This document shows, one piece after another, positions 50,518 to 62,156 of a stretch of 64,000 nt of DNA. The notes beneath the pieces were generated by a model. It saw only the letters and a list, made by a program, of their open reading frames with translations. It did not search any database and was not told the DNA's origin. This stretch comes from Hymenopellis radicata (taxonomy: Eukaryota; Basidiomycota; Agaricomycetes; Agaricales; Physalacriaceae), in the NCBI GenBank assembly GCA_015501595.1, contig JADNRX010000008.1, forward strand, positions 248,001 to 312,000, written 5' to 3'. Every line of letters starts with the position of its first letter. Position 1 is the stretch's first letter. The position numbers and the translations under genes were made by a program.

Positions 50518-53500
50518 CAGATATTGGCAGACTAGCAGCTATTGTGACCTAGTGCTCATTTATATCAGAAAAATGAGCACCGGCTTGGGGAAGTATGCGC
50601 GCTCAGTAGCCGATCAAGAACGGACATAATGTGAAGAATACTGCGAGCGTGAGCATAAAAAATCCAACGATCTGTAAGAAGGTTCTCTTACTACAAAGCC
50701 TGAAGGTACTAGACTAGGATATAGCAGGATGAGTCGATGGCCCTTGGTAAGGAACAAGTTCCTGGGCATGCATGCAACGTGTGTGGCGCTGTCACATGTC
50801 TCCCATGTCTCTCGTGAACCTGAGGGCCGTTGTATAAGATCAACATAAGATGGCAGGAAATCAGGCCTGAACGGCGTTTTCACTGGGAATCAGAGTGGTG
50901 GTTCAACATTCGAATATAATCGGAATATTCAACGTTCAAATGATGCAGGGGCGACGAGCGCACGTGGCAGTTGAAGCATTAATTTGGACCTTGTGGGACC
51001 GTTACCCGAAGCTCTGTCTTCTGCGTCCACCACGGTCGTTCTGAATACATTCTCGGTCCGACAGAGAAGCGTCAACAATGGAATCATTTCTAGGCAACTA
51101 AAGAAACGCCAAGAGCTGGTTGGAGGACCTCAGCAGTCAAGCAGCCGCCCAACTACATCACTGTCCTCATACGGCCGTCTTTCACCTTCAAACGGGACGA
51201 CGGACAGCACCAGATGGCTACACTCGTTTCGGTAAGATAACTATTGTAGCCGAAATCGACATGGAACCTTCGTCTAAATCTGTAGAGCCCATGTTCAAGT
51301 CAGTCATGACCGGAGCCCCACTCTCTCTTGTTTCTAGACGAGGAGGAAGAACACTAGTATCATCGTGACCAATTTATTCCCCAAGGAGAAGTGTGGAGGC
51401 AACAGCCAGGATTCTGCTTCTCCTTCGCTGCTTTCTTCTGGTTCTTGTTCAAGACTATCAGCCTTCGCTCGGACATAAGTATCGCGTATACCATCTTACA
51501 TTCATCATACCTTTCTCCAAGTAACTGACCTCTTATCGTTCATTTTGAGGCGTCTTGGTTATCAAATCGGAGTTTCGCTCTATCCGGATGGCTGGTCAAT
51601 AGTCCCCGCTCTTGCGTGTATGACCGTTCGCTGGTCTACGTCCTCCGCGTTTGGAAGGCTCTCCGTGGTCGTCGCTGTCTCATGCTCATCACTTGCTGCA
51701 TCATAGTCGGCCCATTACTTATCCTTGGAGTACGCAGACACAAAAGTTCCCTTGCTTTTACCCGTTATCGCTTCCAAAGTCTGGTTACCTCGTCAGGCCA
51801 AACTTGTAATCTTTCTGGACTCCTGAGCTTGAAACTCTCACCGGAGTTTAGCGGAACGGTTTCCTGAATTGCGATGATGTTTCCGAGTTTCCGAGTCGTA
51901 GCTGCGTTTTTCTGGCGGTGTCCCTGCCCGGTATATGCGAGGTTTTTAGCCCATTCTTCGATTGAATTCTTACTAATGTATTGCAGAGTGATACATGCAG
52001 ATCCGCCAGCTTTAGATAGAATGATCCAGCTTTCTTTTCATGGCGAACGGAGTTAATCTACGAGAAGCGATGATGCGTGTGTTGTAGTAACGATCTCAAG
52101 CGCTAAGATGAAAAGTTGCTGTTCTTTGGCTGAGATGAGGCCTAAGGTAGGTAAACGTCGCGCTACGATACCGCTCTGTCTATCGGTTCTCTCGTTTTCT
52201 AGCGTTCCACTGAAATTGCTCTGGGCAGTAAGCTCTGGCTTGCGCATGTCAAGACCGCCGGCAGCCTCTATTTCTAACGGCTATGCCAAATGCATTTTCT
52301 AAGAGACACAGAGAGCAGCTATATATGTCCGAGCACAATCCTGCGGATTGTCCTTGCGTAGTTTCAGGAGTCGCAGCTCGTCCTCTAGCGAAAAGCTAAC
52401 ATAAACAACCCTTGCTTGACGATACCTTGACCACCAACAACTGTAAGTGGTTTCACGTCGGCGTCATCTCACCTCCGTCCACGATTAGAACCTTATACCC
52501 ACAAAACAGGGCAATCTACGCGCTCGTGGCGCAATCAGATCTACGTGATAAGCAAATGATCGAGGTGTACTTGCGCGCAGTGCTCCTTGCAGCCTACATA
52601 CGACGTCGTGTCAGTGTGGCGTCCTGAGACGAGGAATTGCAGAGTGGGAAGACTCGTGAGACGAAGGAGGAGTGGAATTACGGAATGTTCACCACTTCTA
52701 CTAGTCAATCATCAGGAACATTTGATAGCAGTTACTCCTAAAGTTCGGGCTCTGAAAGTGTGGCATCATCTGTCGTCTTTGGTCTGCAGTACTAGGCACA
52801 GACGCGCAGGGAGCTCGAAACACTCACATTCCGTGAACTCGGTCTGTCATATGTGTAATGGAGATCCGAGTATATCGACGAAAGCACTCCAGCGCGCAAG
52901 AGGTGCGAAAGAAACGGCCCGATTGTTTAATATCACTTACCTAGGGTCTAGTGATCCTTGGTGTGGTACTCTTCGTAGTGAGACATGCGAGCATAAACAA
53001 GGGAGACCTAGAGGCGAGGAAATCCCTCGAAAATGCCGAGGCATCTCAGCTGTTTACATTGTATTTACCCCGATTAGGTACCAGAGTATCCCTGCGAAGA
53101 CGATGGGAAGAGGATTGAACGTCCTCAAGTACAGTGACAGGGTCGAAGCCAGAAGAAACACGTCTTGTGCAGCCTCTCAGTTAGTGCGCAAAGGTCCCGA
53201 AATCTCAGGCATCAAAGCGTCAAGTGAAGGAGAGGTAAGCATGTCTGCAGGTACGACGCGAGCTCATCATAGCCCATGATGAAGAGTATGAAGGAACTGT
53301 CGGATTGGGGATATCATTGAAGGCGGAGGTAGGACGAGGATCCTGAAGTATTCGTTGGGCAGCCAGCGGTGTGGGAGATTTTATCATAGGATCGCAAAGT
53401 TTCGAGCTTCGTGGTAAATGAAGGGTGGATTTCGGGGTGGAAGTGCTGCAAGGACGAGGGAGCGTTGGGTTTAGCCAGCCTGTGAAGAAATCGCCAGACT

Positions 53501-54081
53501 AGGACAGTAAATTTCAACCTCGAACAATGTTGAGCACGCGTACTACGCGCCCCGAATTCACATGTGAAATGCGAAATCCGTTGATACGAACGTGTAGGGA
53601 CATGCATCAAGGTGTGGGTGTAAGGCCTTAAGGCCTTAAGGATTGACTTGCTGCCTCGAGCACGTGGCGAACGAGCTGATCGGCAGTGTTCGGCAAATTC
53701 GGCAAAGACCACTTGATATCAATCGCGCAGTACCTTCAGCTATTCGTTCAACTCTTACACTCATCCACGGCTCTCCTCGGCACGTTCTCGGTGTATGGCG
53801 GCTCTGTTCGCTGACGTCGGTGCATCACGGCGTTAGGGACCCTTCTCAGCGACCTCTAACACATGATCCCCCCGATTTTCAAGAGGAACCAACTTATCAC
53901 TGGATTCAAATATCCTGATGGGTAACTGCTTATTCGTTAATGACTTGCCCTTCATTGACTTCTGAGCTTGAAATTATTCTCACCTTGGTAATCGGCGATC
54001 CTCTTTGTACGAGAGACCGGGAGACCGAGAGGATAAAAGGTCAGACGCCATCCCGTTTTCTTCATCCTGCCTTTGTCCAAT
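50518..54081. other. Gene-poor stretch of 3.5 kb
   Basis: No conserved gene recognised on either strand. The longest frame (52587-53279, plus) begins without an ATG and has no motif. A short hydrophobic frame at 51616-51867 could be a remnant of a membrane protein. A triplicated AAGGCC-TTAAGGCC-TTAAGG block lies near 53621-53640. The composition suggests decayed accessory sequence. Confidence 0.45.
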
Positions 54082-55390
54082 ATGTTCTTGTCCCAGAAGT
54101 CGCCCTCTATCTTCTCCTCCGTACGTCTGGGCCAGCTTCTTGCCGTGCCGACTCAGGTCGAGCTCCAGGCGTGCTGGGAGCTATGCCGCCTTCACAATAA
54201 CATTGGCTTCTGGGTTGTGTGGATTCCGACTGGTCAGTAGATCGCGTAGATTGAGCCTCTCCTCGCTCATGCTTGCGTGCACTCATAGCTTGGTCCATCG
54301 CCATGGCGTATCACGCGCAACCCTCTCTCTCGGCTTTGGATTGCCTCTACACAGCGGCGTTCTTCGTCCCTCTGTGCTTTGGTGTGAAGTCTCTGGTATG
54401 TGAACCGCATCAGTACCCTGCGTCACTTCTAAGTTTCCGCCGTGCAGATCATGACTATTGATGATATTCTGGACTATGACATCGATGCCTTGGTCGAACG
54501 CACCGAAACCCGCGCCATTCCTCGCGGCGCGATCTCCCTGGAAAGAGCATGGTTATTCTTCGCGCTCCAAGTTGTCATCGGCGTCACACTTGCCCTCAAG
54601 CTGCTCACCCCAACGAGGTACGCGTCTACTACGTTTCACCCGACACCAAACCCTCAATCGATTCCCAATTTACAGTCTTCACATCTCAATGTTCGCATGG
54701 CCGTTGTATGTGATTTACCCAACCTGCAAGGTATGTTTGTGTGATCTACAGTTTCACTAGAACATGTCCTTACTTTGGGTCAAGCGCTGGATGAATTTTG
54801 CTCCAATTCCTCTCGTAAGTTGGTTCTCGTGTCCTTAATCTATCCTCCTTGCTGATATCTCCAAGGGCTTCATGTTCGCAGTGGGCGTCTTCATGGGATG
54901 GGCCGAGCTCAACGCAGATGGCCGAATTCCATATTCCACCCTGATACCAGTGTACCTGAGCTGTGTGTGTTGGACGATTGCGTATGAGACTGTATATCAA
55001 CACCAGGTAAGAAAGAGCTCGCTCTCGAGAGTCATAATTCCTTTCTCATCAAAACTGTAACAGGACAAAATCGACGATGCCAAGATCGGTCTGCACTCCC
55101 CAGCTCTGTGGTGCGCCGAGTACACGATCCCTATCTGTACCTGCAGTGCCATCGGCTTTTTGTCCCTTCTGTCGTACGGTGGCATGTCGAATGGACATGG
55201 ACTCGCGTTTTATCTTGGCGTTCTTGTGGCCGGCATATCGTTACTGGTGCCGCTGGTCAAGACAGATATAGATCGCCCTGTGGAGTGTAAGAATCTCTTT
55301 TTGGGAACGCCACGCGTTGGGCAGATTATTCTTGGTGGATTAGTTGCCGATGCATTAGTACAGAGATGGATGGATGGCGTGCCGTTCTAG
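54082..55390 (+). CDS. UbiA-family prenyltransferase (COQ2-like)
   Basis: Polytopic membrane enzyme that joins a polyprenyl chain to an aromatic acceptor. Seven exons sum to 326 aa. Motifs: WELCRLHNNIGFWVVW at helix 1, the first Asp-rich motif TIDDILDYDIDALVERT (Asp in place of the usual first Asn), TETRAIPRGAIS, and the second motif around YETVYQHQDKIDDAKIGLHS. Introns: 54233-54288, 54396-54447, 54618-54675, 54731-54784, 54815-54865, 55007-55063. No long mitochondrial leader is evident, so it could be a meroterpenoid-type enzyme rather than ubiquinone COQ2. Confidence 0.8.
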
Positions 55391-55702
55391 TTGGAACAGT
55401 GGTCGCGAGAGCGAAGAACATTGCATAGATTTTCTGTACTATTTATTTACCAAGATTGTCGTGCACCTAGAATAGCTTCTTGATCTACCATCTTTCGATG
55501 AGATGAGTTAATGGGAACAGTTTGAACAGCCACTTACGTGTCAATAGCGTCCAGTAAAAGCAACGAGGCATGTCAACATCTTTGTTGATCAGGCTGTGCT
55601 GTTAGTGTGAAGAAGGATTCCAAGAAAAGTCGTAAATTCGTAACACAACAGATGGGCAGATACATATCTACTGTTAACTACATCGCATAAATAATTCGTC
55701 TA
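55391..55702. other. Intergenic between convergent genes
   Basis: 3' ends of the UbiA gene and the three-module protein face each other here. Nothing else seen. Confidence 0.5.
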
Positions 55703-57474
55703 TCATCTCAAGCCTTCCGTAAACCCGCGCACGAACTCGCGCACCGGACGAAGGAACCATCCTATCGCAGAGGGTGGCTCCTGTGTCGGCTCCTCATAGG
55801 CGTCATTCCGAGGACGATTCGTTGGAGGCACACCCTCGTTATCATCGCCATCGTCCTCTTCCAATACCCGCTTCTTCCCTCTCACGGGACTCTCGGAATC
55901 GGGCGGCGGCACCAAGGTGATGTCAGTGGAACCAGAGACTGAGGAAGCAGCGGGTCTATGGAGTGTCAATGAAAACACGAAATGAAAATGATTGACACTC
56001 ACGGTAAGCACTCAAGTTTATGAGTTTCCCAATTCTCCAGATTATACTCAGAGCCAACTAACTGTACATTCTTCCCGCATTGTTTGCACTCAATGTGGCG
56101 TGGGGTATGCCCTTTGACTTGTGGGTCGTTGACAACGCGCAACTTGCGCTCTACTGAGGCTACGCGCTCACTCTGCCTGAATAGTATCGTAAGCCATGAA
56201 TTTTAAGAGTATCGTAAGGACTAACTGCATATCCGAACACGTCTGTTGATGCCGATTCCAATTGTAGAGCGAATATGCCAAGGTTGAACTTGACTTGACC
56301 CACTTTTGGCAGCGCCTGCACAAGACCTGCTCCTTTTCTATCTTCTCCGCGCGAGGATCGGCTTCAAGAGTGGCCTTGCGCTCTTCCTCAGTCTTAAGGT
56401 TTAATGGCGACTCCTTGACTGCACCACTTTCGGACTCTTTGTCGCTGGAGAACAATATGAAATCTGTTATTCGGCTGAAGAGAGGAAATCACGCACAACA
56501 TCGACTTGGGAACTTTCTGATCACACTTCTCTCGATGTTTTTCCCATGGGCGAACAGCGTAGGTTTGCTTCTTGCCTAGACTAACATGTTTCTGACACCG
56601 CGTACACCATACGCGGTGCGGCTCAATCTCAGAGCACTCTGACTGATTTTTGAAGTATGCAATGCGCTCTGGTTCCGTTCGCCGGACTCTGCTCAGACTG
56701 ATGAAAGACTCGGCAACAGAAGCATCGTCGTCGATTTCAGATTCGGTCTGTGTCTCTTTCCTGGGAAATAATGAGCAGACGTGGCATGGTTCAAGTAGAG
56801 ACATACTGCAGGCTAGAACGAGGCCTTGCGAATCGTCCAGCAGGTGGTTTCCCAGCAGAGGATGTCGCGATGCCGCGTAGAGAGCCCATGGATGTTGTTC
56901 GGGCATGACCGGTGCTTAATGGCTTCTGTGGTTGTTTCGGCGACGGCACCCTATACGTTATGATGATGAATTTCCGATAACAAAAGGTTACGAAAGCGTA
57001 CTTGAAGTCAATCTTCTTGACTCCGGCGGTGCTGGCGGGCTGAGAACTTGTCAGGCGACTGGTAACCACGTAAATAAAACCTCCAACCTTGTCCGCTGTC
57101 TTTTTAGCCTTGTTGATCGTTGTGCTCGCGTTGGACTTGGTGTCAATTGGCATCTCAGAGTCCGACGCAGAGAAAAGGCTGAAAATTGTCAGGAAATGAA
57201 GAAAGTTGTGAATAAAACACACTCTGAATGATCCTTGCTCTTCTTCTGCTCGACAACGGGTCAGTCGAGTTGGAAAGGCGGTAAGGTAGTTGTTGACGGA
57301 CCTTTTGGCGGTCGAGATAGGTGTATTTGATGGTCTTTGATCTGGCAAGGGAAGATAAGAGTGGCGAAAGACAATGGTGTCGTGAACAGACCTCGGTGAT
57401 AGTTCCATTTTAAGTGCGCTCATTGTCCGGGCCTGCCTCGTGGCCGGATTTGTCCTTGCTTGTACAGCCACCAT
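55703..57474 (-). CDS. Protein with three tandem C-x2-C...W-x2-H-x3/4-C modules
   Basis: Seven exons sum to 494 aa. A basic Ser/Pro N-terminus is followed by three repeats of one pattern: VWCTRCQKHVSLG...RPWEKHREKC, VLCRRCQKWVKSS...YNWNRHQQTC, and IECKQCGKNVQLV...ENWETHKLEC. Each pairs two Cys with a Trp-x2-His and a last Cys, suggesting three zinc sites. An acidic segment and an amphipathic end (GWFLRPVREFVRGFTEGLR) follow. Introns: 55956-56002, 56177-56225, 56445-56496, 56761-56806, 56951-57001, 57179-57220. The start at 57474 is the first ATG; 57423 is also possible. The same module occurs singly in the 36.9-kb gene. Function unknown. Confidence 0.68.
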
Positions 57475-58021
57475 ACCATTATTGTCCACAACAGTCCACT
57501 ACAGAATGTCCTCCTCAAAACACCAACCCTCTTGTGCTCTTTGCTGAACAGCGGATGTACATAGCAGTACTGGCCCTAGGATAGTGCACTGCTTCCAAAT
57601 CTGAGACTCTCAGTTAGACATCGACCTGTTTGCGTCCTGTCGGAAATGCACTTGAAATGGTGTTTGTTGCAGTGAGATGCTTGGGCCCAAAGCCCTGCGG
57701 ACCGCTATCTGGAATAATCTCTGACTCCGAAGCCAACCGGCTCCTTGCGATTGCTTGCCGATTGCAAAATCCGAGTGTATGTTCATGCACATGCTTCACG
57801 AGAAGATTCATACATGACGCGAGAAAACTAGTCTAGCCTCTGAAAGTATCGTTATCCAACTGTTCTGACTGACTGCCTGTACGCATTCAGTTGGACTTGG
57901 CTGGCAGTAAGCGCATCGTTTTGCCTCAGTGTTGCGACCCATTCTAATTTCTTGTCTAATCTAGCGATCTCTGCGTCCTTTTAATGGAACGATCTGCCAG
58001 TGGAATATCCGCCCATTATCA
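57475..58021. other. Intergenic, no gene seen
   Basis: Lies between two complement-strand genes. The overlapping small frames at 57.6-57.8 kb on both strands have no motif. Confidence 0.45.
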
Positions 58022-58627
58022 TCACGATGTTGATTCCCAGACTGCAGGATTGTACGCACCTGTAGGCTGTCCGGCATCAGCGAACTGCTTTTCCCAAGAT
58101 TGCCAACTCTCGTTGCATATGTCTACCAAGCTCGTGGTATCTTCATCTTCCAAGACAAACTGGCCTTCTTCTCTTGAGTCGACCACTTTGGACCACAAAC
58201 GATGATTCCCGCTGGCACTGCCGTCCTTCGATTTCCTCATCTCCTTCGGATTGTACATAATCCCATCTGCAAAGATACAGCAAACTACCGTCCGCACGCA
58301 GGACCAGTAGCATTGCGAGGATATCAGCCTATATCTCGCAGCATGCTCGTGGACAGTTGCCACAATACAAAGAAACTCTTTAAAGCTCAGATCCGTGTCC
58401 TCCTTAAACGTCATCATGGCTTTCCTCTTTACTGTCCGCCTCTTGGCCATTCCACCGGGAAAGCAGGCCATGGTGACATAGGCAGATGAGTGAGAGCTCT
58501 TGGGATCCGTGCGGCGAACGATGAGCGTCTGCTTACGCGGTCGGTATTCGGTATTCGGCTGCGGCCCGACGGGTGAGTCAGCCTCGAGGGAGGGAGGTAG
58601 TACTGCTGGGCGGGACTGGACTACCAC
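58022..58627 (-). CDS. Hypothetical protein, likely 3' exon
   Basis: A 200-codon open frame on the complement with protein-like composition: RPRKQTLIVRRTDPKSSHSS, MACFPGGMAKRRTVKRKAMM, TDLSFKEFLCIVATVHEHAA, LISSQCYWSCVRTVVCCIFA. It resembles uncharacterised proteins I associate with mushroom genomes, but I cannot name the family. No ATG begins the frame, so a 5' exon or a truncation is likely. It ends about 300 bp from the transposon. Confidence 0.42.
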   Translation of the reverse strand: MVVQSRPAVLPPSLEADSPVGPQPNTEYRPRKQTLIVRRTDPKSSHSSAYVTMACFPGGMAKRRTVKRKAMMTFKEDTDLSFKEFLCIVATVHEHAARYRLISSQCYWSCVRTVVCCIFADGIMYNPKEMRKSKDGSASGNHRLWSKVVDSREEGQFVLEDEDTTSLVDICNESWQSWEKQFADAGQPTGAYNPAVWESTS

Positions 58628-58921
58628 GCGCAGGTCCAGGATTAGGAGATGGGGGTTGGTGCGGGTTATCGGTGATTCGTCTTTTCAGCGATGATGGTGC
58701 AATACTTACCAGAGGCGGTAGATTTAGCTATGAAACAACTGAATTAAGGGGATGACGATATGGTCGCGGAGGGGAAGCGGGGCACCCTTGACTAGATTTC
58801 GGAGCCATCGAAGACCTGTGTTTCCTCGACCATGTCTTCATATACCACAAAACGTAAGGCAAACAGCAGAAAGCGGGTGCATCGTCATCATGTGTAACAG
58901 GCCTGCATGGGAAGAGTGGCC
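58628..58921. other. Sequence between hypothetical gene and transposon
   Basis: No gene recognised. It holds the left flank of the insertion; a short duplication CGGTATT-CGGTATT lies just inside the preceding frame near 58540. Confidence 0.4.
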
Positions 58922-58929
58922 TACGTCGC
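58922..58929. repeat. Target-site duplication, left copy
   Basis: TACGTCGC directly precedes the left inverted repeat. The identical octamer follows the right inverted repeat at 61100-61107. Confidence 0.85.
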
Positions 58930-59225
58930 CACCTCATAATCCCACCGATCACGCCTAGTTAGGCTGGAGAAGCCGACCCCCTTGACCTGCCTAACTAGGT
59001 AGGTCTCCCACTCATTTCCTCAGTGCTTCTGGAGTTCTCAAAAAGTTGTTCTGGCTGGCTAACTTGGCAAGTGCAAATTTCTCCTCCTCTGCCGGATCTC
59101 GTAGCCGGAACCGAGTGTTGGCGTCGCCGTCGTCATGTCGCGTGCTCCCTCCTTCGGCTCCATTCCCGACCACCACTCCGCCCCATCAAAACCTCGTGCT
59201 CAACGTCTCGCACGATGAGCTCGCT
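58930..59225 (+). repeat. Left terminal inverted repeat
   Basis: 296 bp matching the complement of 60804-61099. It contains the nested palindromic motifs GCCTAGTTAGGC and CCTAACTAGG within the outer 75 bp, candidate transposase-binding sites. Confidence 0.88.
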
Positions 59226-60236
59226 ATACTGCTGCTGTCTCTGTGACAGCAGCAGATCATCAAAATCTGCCGCCGCCTCGCGCTTCTCCACATCGAACTG
59301 GCGGCGCTTAACGCTAAATGCGACACTATGGGCGAGCGATACTTGACACCCCAGCACGACACCATTCTTTCCTCTGTGTCTCAGTCACCCCTCCAGCCAT
59401 CCGATCTATCAGTGAGGCTAAGGTATACCTATCAAGGAGAACAGTGGAATCTCGCGTAATGTATCACCAAACAGGGTACGTGCGCGCGTCCTTTTTTTCA
59501 GTGTAAAGCGAGCTAACGTGGTCGCCCAGGCCCTGCTGTATCTTTTGGATTGATTCACGATGTCGACACACTGATTTCTTCATCACCCGCTCCTACCCCG
59601 TCCCCACCAATAAAGTCTGAGGGCATCGTATCTTTTGGCGGTTCCGGATGAGGATGACAACCGACTGAATGACTACAACGACAACGACAACGATGATGTC
59701 TGGAGCACGGCAACGACAATGTGTGGAGGAGAACATCTGCAGCAGGAGGACAACACTTAGATGCCGACATGACAGATGGCGACGACGCAGACGCGTTGTT
59801 GAGGATAACCACTCCCACCATTCCCACTACTACCATCACCCTCAGTCCTGCATCATGCACGGCTGAGTGTCCTCGTGCTATTGCCCGGGGATGCTCGTCG
59901 GGCATGAATGGATTTGGGTGCATGGGTTGGAAAACTGGCATGGTACGGGTGTTAACCCACGACGGGCACGGTCGTGGGTGTCTGTCCCGACACCCGCGGA
60001 TCCTCCCATGCTATTCCTTAGCACCGTGCTGGTGGGAATGACACGAAAGAATTGATTATAATAAAAGTCAAGTGAATACATCGAGTAAGGTATACACCTT
60101 GCAAAGTAATCGGGTGATCACTACTTTCCTGCTCACTGTCAACACTCTCTTTCCCAGTTTTTTTACAGCCAACATTAGACTAGGATCAAGTCATCGAGTA
60201 TGGCTTTCTGTTCGACTTTGACCTCCTTTTCCAGCC

Positions 60237-60709
60237 ATGCACAGCCATACGGGAGACTTGGGCGAAGCTGTGGGCAGCCTGCTCATAGAGATCAAGATCA
60301 AACGCGCCAAGGAGGAGCTTCTCCTATTAAATGTCAAGATTACGCGCTTTGTAGCTTAGATCCACGACGAGGACCACTACGTTGAGGACAAACAACTCGA
60401 ATGGCAGCAAATTGATGCACACATCGCCTTCCACATCGACCTCGACCGACGATCGCGTGCGCGCTTCAATCACACCACCTCCAGCTTTTGTCTTTAACAC
60501 CGGGCTTCACATGCCGTGGGTAAGCGCAAGGAGCGCGGAACTAGCTTTTCCGAAACCCCATGGATATCGAAGAGCCCATTGTCGTGAACAGTGCCCAATC
60601 CAACAACGACGAAAACGATGAGGAGCAGGACGATGGGGACAATGTGGAACAGGACAAAGACTTAAAGTTAAATGAAGTCTTGGCTAAGGAGATAGAGCTT
60701 GTCGCTTGA
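60237..60709 (+). pseudogene. Decayed KDZ-like transposase C-terminus
   Basis: Frame from an ATG at 60237 reads GEAVGSLLIEIKIKRAKEEL, LLNVKITRFVA, then TAG at 60357-60359 where KDZ proteins usually carry a Trp (TGG to TAG), then IHDEDHYVEDKQLEWQQIDA and a further stop. A separate frame ends with acidic repeats (NDENDEEQDDGDNVEQDKDL). The helical Lys/Glu/Leu pattern followed by an acidic tail fits the end of KDZ transposases by memory of the family. Confidence 0.5.
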
Positions 60710-60803
60710 ATTTCAGCGGACTAGATGTATAATTAGCAGAGAAATAGATTGTTTCTATTTATTACAATTTTTGTGAATTTTTAAGTCAAATAATGAGGGA
60801 GGT

Positions 60804-61099
60804 AGCAAGCTCATCGTGCGAGACGGTGAGCGCGAGGTTTTGATGGGGCGGAGTGGTGGTCGGGAATGGAGCCGAAGGAGGGAGCACGCGACATGACGAC
60901 GACGACGCCAACACTCGGTTCCGGCTACGAGATCCGGCAGAGGAGGAGAAATTTGCACTTGCCAAGTTAGCCAGCCAGAACAACTTTTTGAGAACTCCAG
61001 AAGCACTGAGGAAATGAGTGGGAGACCTACCTAGTTAGGCAGGTCAAGGGGGTCGGCTTCTCCAGCCTAACTAGGCGTGATCGGTGGGATTATGAGGTG
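60804..61099 (-). repeat. Right terminal inverted repeat
   Basis: 296 bp, the inverted match of 58930-59225 with a handful of substitutions, mostly near the inner end. Confidence 0.88.
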
Positions 61100-61107
61100 T
61101 ACGTCGC
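61100..61107. repeat. Target-site duplication, right copy
   Basis: TACGTCGC, identical to 58922-58929. Host sequence continues TCAGCCTGGCC. Confidence 0.85.
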
Positions 61108-61349
61108 TCAGCCTGGCCACGTTTACATACGATTGGGGAGTTGAGATATGGGTAAAATTGCTAATCGAGATTCTGAGTTGCTTAGGTGGAAGGGATGGAG
61201 GTCGTACGGACGAACAAGAGGTCCATTGCTACTTGTGCGAGTCGAGCAAAAGATCGGAAGTGAGCCAGCGAGGACTCGGAGAGAGAGAAGTTAACCTGCC
61301 GCGTACTGTAATAGGCGACACTCAACACTCGGGATGATACGGTATCAAA

Positions 61350-62080
61350 AGGTTCTGCCCCACCCTAGGTTGACTATTTTCTTCCAATCCCTATGAGCCT
61401 GCACTGGAAACGACACGTTTAACGACGGAATCCGAACCTCCGCGCGCAGATCACCGGCAGAACGTAGAGGAACGCAGTGGTTGTTCATTTCGTCCCCTTG
61501 AGGGAACACGACTTTTTCTCCGTAGTATCGAAGATAGAACACACAGTCCTATTAACGACTGTGCTCCAGGTGTATCTTTAACATGCGGGATTCCCCTCTT
61601 ATATGCCACTAATGTACAATACCGGTAAACCGAGGGGTGTATCAGATCCCTGGGTGTACTGCACCACCCTAGTTGACACACGGCTCGCGCGATGCGGCGT
61701 TCGTGAGTCGCGAATAACAGTCAGAAACGGGCAAACAAATTACCGGTTTTAGGGTGGTGCAGTAAAAACCTAGGTTTTGATACACCTTGGGTTTACTGCG
61801 GTCATTTCATGTGACAGCGCGCTGGCCCTCAGAGAAGCTGAGAGTGGCGGGACAAGGGCGGGATGAGGCGGCGAGCCGCTGCGCCACATCACGTGTCAAA
61901 AACACGAAACCGTTAGTAACGGTTTCGAATCGGCGGCCTCCCGGGGGGTCGGTATCAATACTGTTATTAACACCCCCGGGGAAGTTTACTGTCACCTGTG
62001 CCACCCTAAACACCCTCGTCGGCGGTCGCCGGGTCGCGAATAAGTGATAACAACTAAAAACTTGAACAGTAAGAACTTGG
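61350..62080 (-). repeat. Unnamed repeat, copy B (3' of tRNA-Arg)
   Basis: On the complement it shows the same ordered blocks as copy A: ACAGTATTGATACC (61951-61964), GCCGATTCGAAA (61923-61934), GTTANTAAC palindromes (61912, 61963), ACACGTGATGT (61886-61896), CATCCCGCCC (61856-61865) and TGTCACATGA (61807-61816). It is flanked by several copies of AGGGTGGTGCAGTA in both orientations near 61360, 61660, 61750 and 62000. No coding capacity recognised. Outer limits uncertain. Confidence 0.6.
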
Positions 62081-62156
62081 AATTTTAAAATTTACTGCGC
62101 CACACTACTTAGAAACCGTAAACGTTCAGACGGGTAAAAAAGCACGAGATACCAAC

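Larger units (their letters stand above)
58930..61099 (+). mobile_element. 2.17-kb DNA transposon with 296-bp TIRs and 8-bp TSD, KDZ-like
   Basis: Both ends begin CACCTCATAATCCCACCGAT and are near-identical inverted repeats of 296 bp with only a few mismatches, bounded by the octamer TACGTCGC. High TIR identity implies a recent insertion. The interior (59226-60803) is too short for a full transposase. The right half encodes a decayed C-terminus resembling KDZ (Kyakuja/Dileera/Zisupton) transposases, and 8-bp duplications are known for Zisupton elements. The left half has a second broken frame (TPQHDTILSSVSQSPLQPSD). Probably a non-autonomous deletion derivative; an hAT relative is the main alternative because hAT also makes 8-bp duplications. 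Confidence 0.8.

Noticed and set aside
52587..53279. 230-codon open frame on the plus strand
   Set aside because: It starts without an ATG and has no motif, no TATA or splice support and a composition unlike the confirmed genes.
58930..61099. Long inverted repeat as an assembly foldback artefact
   Set aside because: The perfect 8-bp duplication outside both ends and the unique interior fit a true transposon insertion better.
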